A stretch of DNA of 64,000 bases from Celeribacter sp. HF31 (GTDB lineage Bacteria > Pseudomonadota > Alphaproteobacteria > Rhodobacterales > Rhodobacteraceae). Below are positions 9,099 through 16,394 of the stretch, piece after piece; position 1 is the first letter of the stretch; the number at the start of each line of letters is the position of its first letter. The position numbers and the translations under genes were made by a program. The stretch is taken from contig NZ_JAATOT010000002.1 of NCBI RefSeq assembly GCF_011806455.1, forward strand, positions 488,493 to 552,492, given 5' to 3'. The notes beneath the pieces were generated by a model, which made no database searches, had not been told where the DNA came from, and saw nothing but the letters and a program-made list of their open reading frames with translations.

Positions 9099-11750
9099 CT
9101 ATCTCCCTAAAGCCGCCATCACTTGCACCCGTACCTCCTTCGGATCGCCGCGTTCCATCGTCGCCATAACGAAGACAGCCTTGCCCCCTGACGCCTTGGC
9201 CCACTGCTGGCCGATCAGCTCCTTCTCGCGGCTGTCGCGGCTTTCTTCCGGAGACAACTGCTTGCCCTTGTATTCGACCACCAAGAGATGGCCATCCTCC
9301 ATGACGGCCACGAAATCCGGGTAGAACTTGTCGGTTGAGGTCGGCAGCGAGAACGAGTTTGGATGCCTGCTGACGTTGCGGGTCCAGTATTTCAGGCCCG
9401 GCAAGGCATCTAGCGCCAAGGCGCATTTGACCTCTTCGCCGCCATCCTTGCTGTCGAAGGTCGGCACTTCGTCCGGTCCCATGAAGTGCCGGTTGAACTT
9501 GTACATGCCCCGATACTTCGGCACGTCGAAATACATCTCGTCGAAGAAGCGGATGCCGTCATCGAACGACACCTCGACACGCGCCTCGGGGCCGAACAGG
9601 TTCATCTGGTAAACCTTGTCGCGCTCCATCTGGCGGAACCCCCTGATCTTCTCGTTCAACTTGCGCGCCAGGATGAACTTGCAGCGCATCAGCTGCGATA
9701 GGGGGATATCACGGTCGCGGTTTAGATGGGTGACGACATCGTTCAGCCAGGCCAGAAGCTCCGCCTGTCCGATCCATGGGTCGCGCACCTTACCGTCCAG
9801 CCAGCGCACCAGCGAGTTCGGCGTCCAGTCGTCTACGTCGATGTCCAGGGAAAGCTGCTCGGAACTGTCCGCCGCCGAGATTGACAGGTGGTTGCCGTCT
9901 AGATCGATCTCGAAGGTGTTGGTCGTCTCGACAATATCGAACTCTGCCTTGGTCAGTCGCGCCGGGTAATTGGCCAGCGACCAATCGTGATATTCCATCA
10001 GGATATCGGTATCGCCAAAGACCAGCTCACCCTGCACATGCGCCATCAGGCGCGGCACGGTGAATTCTTCACCAAGATGGGCGGGAGCCAGATCGTCGGC
10101 GTGCTGCGCCTTGAACGCATCCAGTTTCTCACGCAGCACGCCATGCAGGCGCTCAGGGGCCGTCTTGAACAGTCGCTTTTCATCCTTGGGCTTGGGCACG
10201 CCGGTGAACTCGATCCGGGTCTTGCCGTCATCTCCCGCCGACACCGTGATCTTGCCTGGCGCGACACCTCCGATCTCCTTGCGCTCCGCCTCGGAGGCGT
10301 CCAGCTCCACCGTCATCGTCGGACGCGGCCGGGTTTGCCGTCCGAACAGCCCGTCATCAAGCCCCGGCTGCTCTGCCTCGATATTGTCTTCCGCTTCGCC
10401 CTCTTCGAACCCCATATCGACCAGCTTGTCGCGCAGACTGACAGCGGCCTCGGAGAAATGCTTCGACACCAGCTTGGCGTAGGACTTGTTCAGCGCCGGT
10501 TCCTTGCGTTTCGTGGCATAGGGCATCCGTAGCACCCGGCCCAGAAGCTGTTCGGCATCGGTCGAGCTGCGGATATTGGCCAGCGAGCAGAACACATAGG
10601 CAAAGGAACAATCCCAGCCTTCTTTCAGAGCCTCGATGGTAATGACATATTCAATCGGGCAATCGGGCTTGAACAGGTCGATCCCGTCCAGATCACGTTG
10701 CGCGCCGGTCGCCACGGCGATCTTGACCGGATCAATATTCTCATTGTCGATCAGATGCTGTTTCAGCACATCGACCGTGACCTCTTCGCCCTTCTTCTGG
10801 GCCTGAAACAGTACGATGGGCCGGATATAGCCCTCCCGGTCCAGATCGGCGTACTCCTGCAACTCGGCGCGTTTCAAAATGGCTGAGTTTACCGCCCCCT
10901 GCCAGGTTTCCGCCTCGTCCAGCACCACCGGCATCTTGATCATCTCTTCATCCTTCAACTCCTGCGCTGTCACGGAATGAAGGATGTTGTTGAACCCCTT
11001 AGGCGTTGCGGTGAATTCGATGCACGCGCTCGGGTTGATGCGCTCATAGACATCCTGGCTGAGGTTCGTGCCCGCCTTGTGCGCCTCGTCCATGATCACG
11101 AGCGGGCGGTGCAGATGCATCAGGTTGGCAAAGCTGAACCGGATGCCCCCCGTCCCGTCGACCTCAGTCCGCTCAAGCCCCGGCGTGTTGGGCGACACGG
11201 TGCTGAAATGCCCCTCCAGCATCTCGTGATGGGCATAAACTTTGCGCCCATCCGTGTTGGTCACCCGAAGCGTCTGGATCGTGCCGACCACGACACAGAG
11301 GTTCGAGCGCAGGTCATGCGGCGTGATCTGGGTGAAATCACCAATGTCGAACACCCGCACGCGGCCCTCGAAGGCCTCATCCAGCACCTGCCGGTACGGG
11401 TGGCGCGGGTTTTTCAGTGCTTCTGCGGTCTGGATACGGATCGTGTTCGTCGGCACCAGCCACAGCACCAGTGGGAAATCCTTTTCCACCCAGGCATCCT
11501 TCGCCACGGTAATGGAATGCGCCGCGAGGATCGTCTTGCCGCCGCCCGTAGGCAGACGCAGACAGACATAGGGCACCTCTGGCAGGGCCTTGATCGGCTT
11601 GTAACCCGCCGCGTAGCCCTTGAGCCGTTTCGCCAGCTCCGGTTCTGCCGTCAATGCCTCATAGGCCGGTTTCGGGCCGGTGATGCGGGCCTCCTCAAAG
11701 AACCGGCGCAGCGTTTTCAGGGACTCCTTTTGATACTGCTTGAGCTTCAT
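9099..11750 (-). CDS. res: Type III restriction enzyme, Res subunit (DEAH helicase-nuclease)
   Basis: This 883-residue protein is the ATP-dependent restriction subunit that acts with Mod to cut DNA beside head-to-head recognition sites. The N-terminal SF2 motor shows Walker A L-P-T-G-G-G-K-T and a DEAH box (V-I-M-D-E-A-H-K). Later helicase motifs include S-x-T-D-A-E-Q-L-L-G-R-V-L-R-M-P. The C-terminal nuclease core is P-D-F with E-Y-K (PD...ExK) near residues 815-840. Its ATG overlaps the mod stop by 4 bp, so the subunits are translationally coupled. A weak GC hairpin about 55 bp past the stop may end the transcript. All key residues are intact. Confidence 0.93.
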   Translation of the reverse strand: MKLKQYQKESLKTLRRFFEEARITGPKPAYEALTAEPELAKRLKGYAAGYKPIKALPEVPYVCLRLPTGGGKTILAAHSITVAKDAWVEKDFPLVLWLVPTNTIRIQTAEALKNPRHPYRQVLDEAFEGRVRVFDIGDFTQITPHDLRSNLCVVVGTIQTLRVTNTDGRKVYAHHEMLEGHFSTVSPNTPGLERTEVDGTGGIRFSFANLMHLHRPLVIMDEAHKAGTNLSQDVYERINPSACIEFTATPKGFNNILHSVTAQELKDEEMIKMPVVLDEAETWQGAVNSAILKRAELQEYADLDREGYIRPIVLFQAQKKGEEVTVDVLKQHLIDNENIDPVKIAVATGAQRDLDGIDLFKPDCPIEYVITIEALKEGWDCSFAYVFCSLANIRSSTDAEQLLGRVLRMPYATKRKEPALNKSYAKLVSKHFSEAAVSLRDKLVDMGFEEGEAEDNIEAEQPGLDDGLFGRQTRPRPTMTVELDASEAERKEIGGVAPGKITVSAGDDGKTRIEFTGVPKPKDEKRLFKTAPERLHGVLREKLDAFKAQHADDLAPAHLGEEFTVPRLMAHVQGELVFGDTDILMEYHDWSLANYPARLTKAEFDIVETTNTFEIDLDGNHLSISAADSSEQLSLDIDVDDWTPNSLVRWLDGKVRDPWIGQAELLAWLNDVVTHLNRDRDIPLSQLMRCKFILARKLNEKIRGFRQMERDKVYQMNLFGPEARVEVSFDDGIRFFDEMYFDVPKYRGMYKFNRHFMGPDEVPTFDSKDGGEEVKCALALDALPGLKYWTRNVSRHPNSFSLPTSTDKFYPDFVAVMEDGHLLVVEYKGKQLSPEESRDSREKELIGQQWAKASGGKAVFVMATMERGDPKEVRVQVMAALGR

Positions 11751-13291
11751 CTGCGGGCCTTCACATCATATGGGGTTTGTTTGAATTCGATCTGTTCGGC
11801 TTTCAAGGTCGCCTCGGACAGCGCCGTGCGCTCGCCATAGACGGTCAGCGGGCCGGTAAAATCGCCCTGTGCCGCGCGGATCACGGCCAGCGTCTTGCGG
11901 GTCAGGACGTTGCCGCCCGAAACCGATTTGTCGCCAAGAATACCGTTGTAGAGCAGGGCATAGCCCCGGCCCTCCTGCGCCCCAAGGAAGGGGCTGAGGG
12001 GCTTCGGCTCTGACCACGGACTGCCGGTTTCGGCGAACCAGATATGGGCGGCCAGCACGGGAAAGCGGATATCGGGCTGGATCTGACCATCTTCGGTAAA
12101 GACCGGAGGGCCGAGGCGGTAGAAACGGAAGCCACCGCCGCCTTGCCAGTTCTGGACCTTGGAAATCCCGCCCTGCTCGCCGTCGATCACCTTTTGCAGA
12201 CGCGGCGCGCAATGGGTGACGGCATGATCCCCCATCTCGATCCCGATATAGCGGCGGTTCATTTTCTGGGCGACGGCGGCAGTGGTGCCGGAGCCAAGGA
12301 AGCTGTCGAGCACGAGGTCGCCCGGGCTGGTAGTCATCTCCATGATGCGTTCCAGAAGCCTCTCGGGCTTAGGTGTCCCGAATGGCTTCGCATTCAGCGC
12401 AATCTGCTCTTTTCGTCCATCTTGGGTATGCCCCACATCACCCCAAAGCCAAATGGTTTGGGGCACAGCGCCGTCATCTTCGACGTCTGACAAAAAGCGC
12501 TTGTAAGCAGGCACCTTGTTCTTGCCGGTCTTGCCCCACCATAGACGATTCTCTTTTGCGTGACGCTCATATTCGTCTTTGCCATAGCCCCAGACACGCG
12601 TAGTTTTGGGCCAAATCTCTTCACCAGTAAAAGGATTGGTGACAGGATAATATAAGTTGGGACGTTCCTCGGACGATTTCGCACAGGTATAGTCGCCCGC
12701 CTTCCATGGGCCTCTTGGATCGTCATCCGGATTTTTGTAGGCTGCGTTCGATTTCTCGCTTCTCGCGAGTTTATTAGGTCGCCAAATCGCCTTAGATTTC
12801 GCAAAACCCATCAAATGATCGTGGTTGTCGCTTAGCCAAATTGCGTCGTTTGCAGGTGCATACTTCTTTTGCCAGATGACATTAGCTACAAAATTCCCAC
12901 GCCCGAACACCTCATCCATGATGACCTTAAGGTAATGCCCTTCCCGGTCATCAATGCTCACCCAGATCGAGCCATCCTCGGCCAGCAACTCCCTCAGCAG
13001 CTCCAGCCGGGGCCACATCATGGCCAACCATTGCGAATGCTCCAGATTGTCGTCGTAATGCTCGAAGGCCGATCCGGTGTTATAGGGCGGGTCGATATAG
13101 ATGCATTTCACCTGACCCGCGTAATAGGGCAAAAGCGCCTTCAACGCCTCAAGGTTATCGCCCTGGATCAGCATATTGCCCGCATCCCGGTCACCATAGC
13201 CCAGCTCAGCGGCCTCCTCCAACAGGCGGTAAGGCACCTTCTCAGCGGCGCGCACATCGTCGTCTCGGGTCAACCAGCGTAGGGTGGGCAT
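11747..13291 (-). CDS. mod: Type III DNA adenine methyltransferase, Mod subunit
   Basis: This 514-residue protein transfers a methyl group from S-adenosylmethionine to adenine and supplies sequence recognition to Res. Motif IV D-P-P-Y-N-T-G lies near residue 68 and motif I (D-S-F-L-G-S-G-T-T) near residue 310, the beta-class order. The variable stretch between them (about 150-280) is the likely target-recognition domain. It is somewhat shorter than the 600 or more residues of EcoP-type Mod proteins. I see no simple-sequence repeat at the 5' end of the kind that makes some mod genes phase variable. The gene precedes res with an ATGA overlap. Confidence 0.93.
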   Translation of the reverse strand: MPTLRWLTRDDDVRAAEKVPYRLLEEAAELGYGDRDAGNMLIQGDNLEALKALLPYYAGQVKCIYIDPPYNTGSAFEHYDDNLEHSQWLAMMWPRLELLRELLAEDGSIWVSIDDREGHYLKVIMDEVFGRGNFVANVIWQKKYAPANDAIWLSDNHDHLMGFAKSKAIWRPNKLARSEKSNAAYKNPDDDPRGPWKAGDYTCAKSSEERPNLYYPVTNPFTGEEIWPKTTRVWGYGKDEYERHAKENRLWWGKTGKNKVPAYKRFLSDVEDDGAVPQTIWLWGDVGHTQDGRKEQIALNAKPFGTPKPERLLERIMEMTTSPGDLVLDSFLGSGTTAAVAQKMNRRYIGIEMGDHAVTHCAPRLQKVIDGEQGGISKVQNWQGGGGFRFYRLGPPVFTEDGQIQPDIRFPVLAAHIWFAETGSPWSEPKPLSPFLGAQEGRGYALLYNGILGDKSVSGGNVLTRKTLAVIRAAQGDFTGPLTVYGERTALSEATLKAEQIEFKQTPYDVKARR

Positions 13292-13333
13292 GAGGTCTGC
13301 TCTTTCATTCTTGGGCGTGGCTGCGCCGGGTCG

Positions 13334-13687
13334 TTATCGATTGTGGATCAGATATGCAAATTGCGCCAGCGACAGCAGGGCGACAAGCCCGCTGACGGAC
13401 GCGACGAGGGCTGTTAGTGGATTGGGGGCATGGCCGCTCAAGCTGGCCAGTGCGGCGAGGACGAAGGCGTAGCCCATAACGGCACCTGCCGCGCTGGCCT
13501 GCGCCATGGGCCAAAACAACGCGTTGCGGAATGCCGACCGCGCCTTGGCCCGTGCATTTTCCAACTCTGGCTTGGGTGCAATGTTCACAAGGCGCTGATC
13601 ACTGGCCGACATCGTTGCAAGCACCTGTGCGCGCTGCCGTTCAAGAGCCTCGCGCATGACTTGTCTTATTTCTTCCGGTGTGGGCAT
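13334..13687 (-). CDS. Small membrane protein in the XRE cassette
   Basis: This is a 117-residue protein. The N-terminal half is a charged amphipathic region (P-E-E-I-R-Q-V-M-R-E-A-L-E-R-Q-R), and the C-terminal half holds two hydrophobic segments separated by a short loop. ATG 13687 was chosen because A-G-A-G-A-G-G lies just upstream and 10 bp separate it from the XRE stop. A GTG at 13726 would overlap that gene. It is co-directional with the XRE gene before it and with mod after it. No family was recognised. Confidence 0.6.
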   Translation of the reverse strand: MPTPEEIRQVMREALERQRAQVLATMSASDQRLVNIAPKPELENARAKARSAFRNALFWPMAQASAAGAVMGYAFVLAALASLSGHAPNPLTALVASVSGLVALLSLAQFAYLIHNR

Positions 13688-13697
13688 AAGCCTCTCT

Positions 13698-14090
13698 TCA
13701 AATTGCCAATCTGATAATTTCTTCACATTCCGCCGGGTTCAGCTTGCCCGTCTCGGACATCTTGCGAACCAGGTATCGGACAATCTTCGCCTCTTTTTCC
13801 GGCGGCACGTCCAACCCGTGTTCGGTCAGGAATTCACGCGTCACCACAACGGCACTTTCGATGATGTCGTCCGTCATCTTGGTGGTCATGCCCGCCCGCC
13901 CAAGCAGCAGCCATTCCGCCGACAGGTCGTAGTCCTGGCACAGTTTGACCGCGAGGCTGATCGGCAGTTCGGTCGCCTCGCGTTCATAGTTTTTGTACGC
14001 CGATTGCGAGACGCCGAGTTCCTCCGCAAAGGGGATCTGTGTTTTGCCAAGGCTTTTTCGGAAATGGGCGAGTCGCTTCGCAATTGTCAT
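13698..14090 (-). CDS. XRE-family phage-type repressor
   Basis: This 130-residue protein has an N-terminal Cro/C1 HTH (A-K-R-L-A-H-F-R-K, then L-G-V-S-Q-S-A-Y-K-N-Y-E-R-E). The phrase D-L-S-A-E-W-L-L-L-G-R-A-G, typical of phage-type repressors, follows. The C-terminal ~60 residues are charged and helical. The frame extends to 14201, but ATG 14090 leaves a 109-bp divergent promoter region before the excisionase-like gene, whereas ATG 14201 would overlap that gene's start. It probably represses the integrase operon, as inferred from position. Confidence 0.78.
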   Translation of the reverse strand: MTIAKRLAHFRKSLGKTQIPFAEELGVSQSAYKNYEREATELPISLAVKLCQDYDLSAEWLLLGRAGMTTKMTDDIIESAVVVTREFLTEHGLDVPPEKEAKIVRYLVRKMSETGKLNPAECEEIIRLAI

Positions 14091-14199
14091 TAGACTTGCA
14101 TCCAGTATCGAATTGTGTACCTTAAATTCGAGGCGATACATTTCCAATTGGATTCGTCTCGATTTCTGTAAATAGTCTACGATTTTTCGAGGATTCGCC

Positions 14200-14421
14200 A
14201 TGCAAAATAATCTGGAGACCCCAAAGGAGCTGGCGCAACGCCTCGGCTGGCCTGAACGCCGTGTCCGGTCGCTGATCTCAACGAGGCAACTTCGTCATGT
14301 GAAGATTGGTGGACTGTACTTCGTGCCAGACGGGGCGATGGATGAGTTTCTGAACGCCCGCATGGTCGAGCCGCAGCAACGAAAGCCTGTCCTCGACAAG
14401 TCCGCTGCCAAAACCGAGTGA
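14200..14421 (+). CDS. Excisionase-like small helix-turn-helix protein
   Basis: This 73-residue protein contains a winged-helix/MerR-like DNA-binding motif: T-P-K-E-L-A-Q-R-L-G-W-P-E-R-R-V-R-S-L-I, then H-V-K-I-G and a beta-turn Y-F-V-P-D. Proteins of this size and layout act as recombination directionality factors or AlpA-like activators. It opens the rightward operon that ends with the integrase and faces the XRE repressor. The family match is clear; its role as the island excisionase is inferred from position. Confidence 0.75.
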   Translation: MQNNLETPKELAQRLGWPERRVRSLISTRQLRHVKIGGLYFVPDGAMDEFLNARMVEPQQRKPVLDKSAAKTE

Positions 14422-14429
14422 GGTCAGTT

Positions 14430-14633
14430 ATGGTCAAACTCGACAGGCTCGCCGTAGAGGCGAAAGGCGCGGCGCGGATGTTGTCGATGACTGTTAGGGA
14501 GTTCCTGTTTCTCGTCGAACAAGGCGCACTCCCACCGCCGATCCAGCTAGGAAAGCACACCCTCTGGGTGGTGGCCGAGATCGAGGCGGTCCTGACGGAC
14601 AGCAAAATTGAGCCGGAGGCGTTTGTGGTATGA
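14430..14633 (+). CDS. AlpA/HTH_17-like small DNA-binding protein
   Basis: This 67-residue protein has a helix-turn-helix arrangement (A-A-R-M-L-S-M-T-V-R-E-F-L-F-L-V-E-Q-G) followed by the P-P-P-I-Q-L-G-K-H-T-L-W wing. The wing pattern P-x-x-x-x-x-G...W is characteristic of AlpA-type prophage regulators and excisionases. ATG 14430 follows a GAGG at an 8-base distance. GTG 14418 in frame would overlap the previous gene. The stop overlaps the integrase start by 4 bp, so translation is coupled. Confidence 0.72.
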   Translation: MVKLDRLAVEAKGAARMLSMTVREFLFLVEQGALPPPIQLGKHTLWVVAEIEAVLTDSKIEPEAFVV

Positions 14634-15727
14634 AGCGCCCCAATCTTCCTTATCTCGAAATCAAGACCGTCAAGGGCAGAACCTACATCTATTTTCGCAA
14701 GGGCAAGTTCCGGGAGAGGTTGCCTGACGACCCAGATACCGAGGAATTCGCCCTGAAATACTGGGCTATTCGTAACGGGAAGAGCAAGCGGATCGTCAAA
14801 ACTACGTGGGAAGCGCTGATCGTCAGTTACTATTCCAGTGCCGAGTTTAAGGAATTGGGCGATGACACAAAGAAGAACTATCGCCGTCATTGCGAAGATA
14901 TCCGTGAGAAAAATGGTTCAAAGGATGTGCGGCACTTCAAGCGAGCCGATGCGCTGCGTGTGCGAGATGAGCTTAAAGACACTTGGTCAAAGGCTAACGA
15001 GCGGATCGCTGTGCTGTCGATCCTCCTGCAGCGGGCAATGGATCTTGAGTGGGTTGACCGCAATCCAGTGGCAAACATCCGCAAGCTCAAGGGCGGCTCT
15101 TATAAAGCGTGGCCTGCAGCCACGTTGGAAGCATATGAGCAGCACTGTGAAGATCATGGTCTGTCGGTCGCTCGGACAATCTATGAACTTGCGATCGGCA
15201 CGGGCCAGCGGCTCGGGGATTGCGTAGCGATGAAGTGGGATGATTTTGACGGTGAATATATGTCGGTCGTTCAGCAAAAGACGGGCGCTAAGATCGACGT
15301 TTACTGCCCGGCGCGATTGCAGGCCTATCTTGCTGGGCTTCCCCGGCGCGGAAAGCACATTCTTGCCAAGAACGCGACCGAACCGCTTGGCAAGCGGCAG
15401 GTGCAGAAGGCCGTAGAGAACGTGCGCGAAGCGATTGGCGTCAAGGATGGGGATGACAGGTTGGTGCCCCACGGGTGGCGCTACACGGCAGCCAAGGAGA
15501 TGGCCGATGCGGGTGTCGATATCCGCGACATCCAATCGGTGACGGGGCACAAGACCCTTGAGATGGCTCAGAAATATGCTTCCGGCGCGGATCAGAAAAA
15601 GGCGTCGAAACGGGCGCAACAGAAGCGGGAACAAAACAGCGACAAACCCGGAAAGTGCGAAACAAATTGCGAAACTTCGCCGGTGTCGCGGGGGCAAACA
15701 AAGGAGAATCCTGAGAATGATCAATAA
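14630..15727 (+). CDS. int: Tyrosine recombinase (island integrase)
   Basis: This 365-residue site-specific recombinase has an N-terminal SAM-like core-binding domain (about 55-160) and a C-terminal catalytic domain. The catalytic set is visible: Arg in G-T-G-Q-R-L-G-D, Lys in Q-Q-K-T-G, His and Arg in H-G-W-R, His in T-G-H-K and the nucleophilic Tyr in Q-K-Y-A. The last ~45 residues are a polar Lys/Gln/Asn-rich tail. The stop lies 9 bp from the 3' end of tRNA-Leu, so this enzyme most likely inserted the island there. Its start overlaps the preceding DNA-binding gene. Confidence 0.95.
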   Translation: MKRPNLPYLEIKTVKGRTYIYFRKGKFRERLPDDPDTEEFALKYWAIRNGKSKRIVKTTWEALIVSYYSSAEFKELGDDTKKNYRRHCEDIREKNGSKDVRHFKRADALRVRDELKDTWSKANERIAVLSILLQRAMDLEWVDRNPVANIRKLKGGSYKAWPAATLEAYEQHCEDHGLSVARTIYELAIGTGQRLGDCVAMKWDDFDGEYMSVVQQKTGAKIDVYCPARLQAYLAGLPRRGKHILAKNATEPLGKRQVQKAVENVREAIGVKDGDDRLVPHGWRYTAAKEMADAGVDIRDIQSVTGHKTLEMAQKYASGADQKKASKRAQQKREQNSDKPGKCETNCETSPVSRGQTKENPENDQ

Positions 15728-15735
15728 TTTCAAAG

Positions 15736-15819
15736 TGGTGCGGGTGAAGGGACTCGAACCCCCACGCCAAAGGCGCCAGAACCTAAATCTGGTGCGTCTA
15801 CCAATTTCGCCACACCCGC
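15736..15819 (-). tRNA. tRNA-Leu (anticodon UAG)
   Basis: This 84-nt cloverleaf is read on the minus strand. The acceptor stem is GCGGGTG paired with CACCCGC, the anticodon loop is TTTAGGT between CCAGA and TCTGG (anticodon TAG), the T-loop is GGTTCGAGTCC, and CCA is encoded at 15736-15738. The variable arm is the short class II type seen in alphaproteobacterial leucine tRNAs. The 3' end faces the integrase, so the gene doubles as the island attachment site (attR, within about 15736-15785). Confidence 0.96.
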
Positions 15820-15980
15820 GTGGCGGGTCTGATAGCAAAAGGTCTCTGAGAGGGAAAGAGATAATCGCACGCCAGCCCCTCACGAGAACACGACGCGCTG
15901 CCCAAGAAAATTCTGTTCGTTAACACAAAATTACCATATTCTGTGCAGCATATGAGGCAGAGACATTCAGAGGCCCTGAC

Positions 15981-16301
15981 ATGACCTATAAAGGCAGCGG
16001 GCACGATCATGAGCATGACGACGGGCGAAATCCGTCGAAACGGCTCTGCGTGCGTGACATTTTACCCAATCATGACAAGGGCTTGCCCCTTGGCACCAAG
16101 GTGATGACCGCCGACGGCATCCTTCCCGTCGAATTTCTGGAACCCGGCGACCGGGTGATCACGCGGGCAGGAATGCGGACGCTTTTGGGCATCGACACCC
16201 CTGCGCCGAAACGGTTCAAACTGAGTTTTGAGCGCGAGGAAGTGATCTATGCCGACGGTCTCATGGTGATGAGCGAGACGGGCATGCCCTTCGCCGCCTG
16301 A
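15981..16301 (+). CDS. Short Hint-domain protein
   Basis: This 106-residue protein has a middle region G-T-K-V-M-T-A-D-G-I-L-P-V-E-F-L followed by P-G-D-R-V-I-T-R-A-G, which matches the start of Hint_2 domains common in Rhodobacterales. Full Hint proteins continue for a further ~100 residues. Here only the first beta-hairpins are present, and the usual nucleophilic Cys at the domain start is Gly-Thr, so splicing or self-cleavage is unlikely. The N-terminus is His/Asp-rich. It is the first gene outside the island, and a terminator follows. Confidence 0.7.
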   Translation: MTYKGSGHDHEHDDGRNPSKRLCVRDILPNHDKGLPLGTKVMTADGILPVEFLEPGDRVITRAGMRTLLGIDTPAPKRFKLSFEREEVIYADGLMVMSETGMPFAA

Positions 16302-16325
16302 TTTTTCAGCGTGTTCCGAAATGAG

Positions 16326-16353
16326 AAAAGCCGCCCCTATCGAGGCGGCTTTT
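16326..16353 (+). terminator. Rho-independent terminator, bidirectional
   Basis: AAAAGCCGCC and GGCGGCTTTT form a 10-bp stem around an eight-base loop, followed by T-rich sequence. It lies between the Hint gene and the convergent nnr gene and could serve both strands. Confidence 0.85.
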
Positions 16354-16383
16354 GTTTTGAGTATTTTGAGCAGCAAAGGAAAC
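16350..16383. repeat. Terminator-linked motif, copy 1
   Basis: TTTTGTTTTGAGTATTT followed by CAAAGGAAAC directly abuts a terminator hairpin. Near-identical arrangements occur at 40660-40692 and, inverted, at 57793-57825. In all three cases the CAAAGGAAAC end faces a gene stop codon and the other end touches the hairpin. Confidence 0.6.
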
Positions 16384-16394
16384 CTGAAGCGCCT

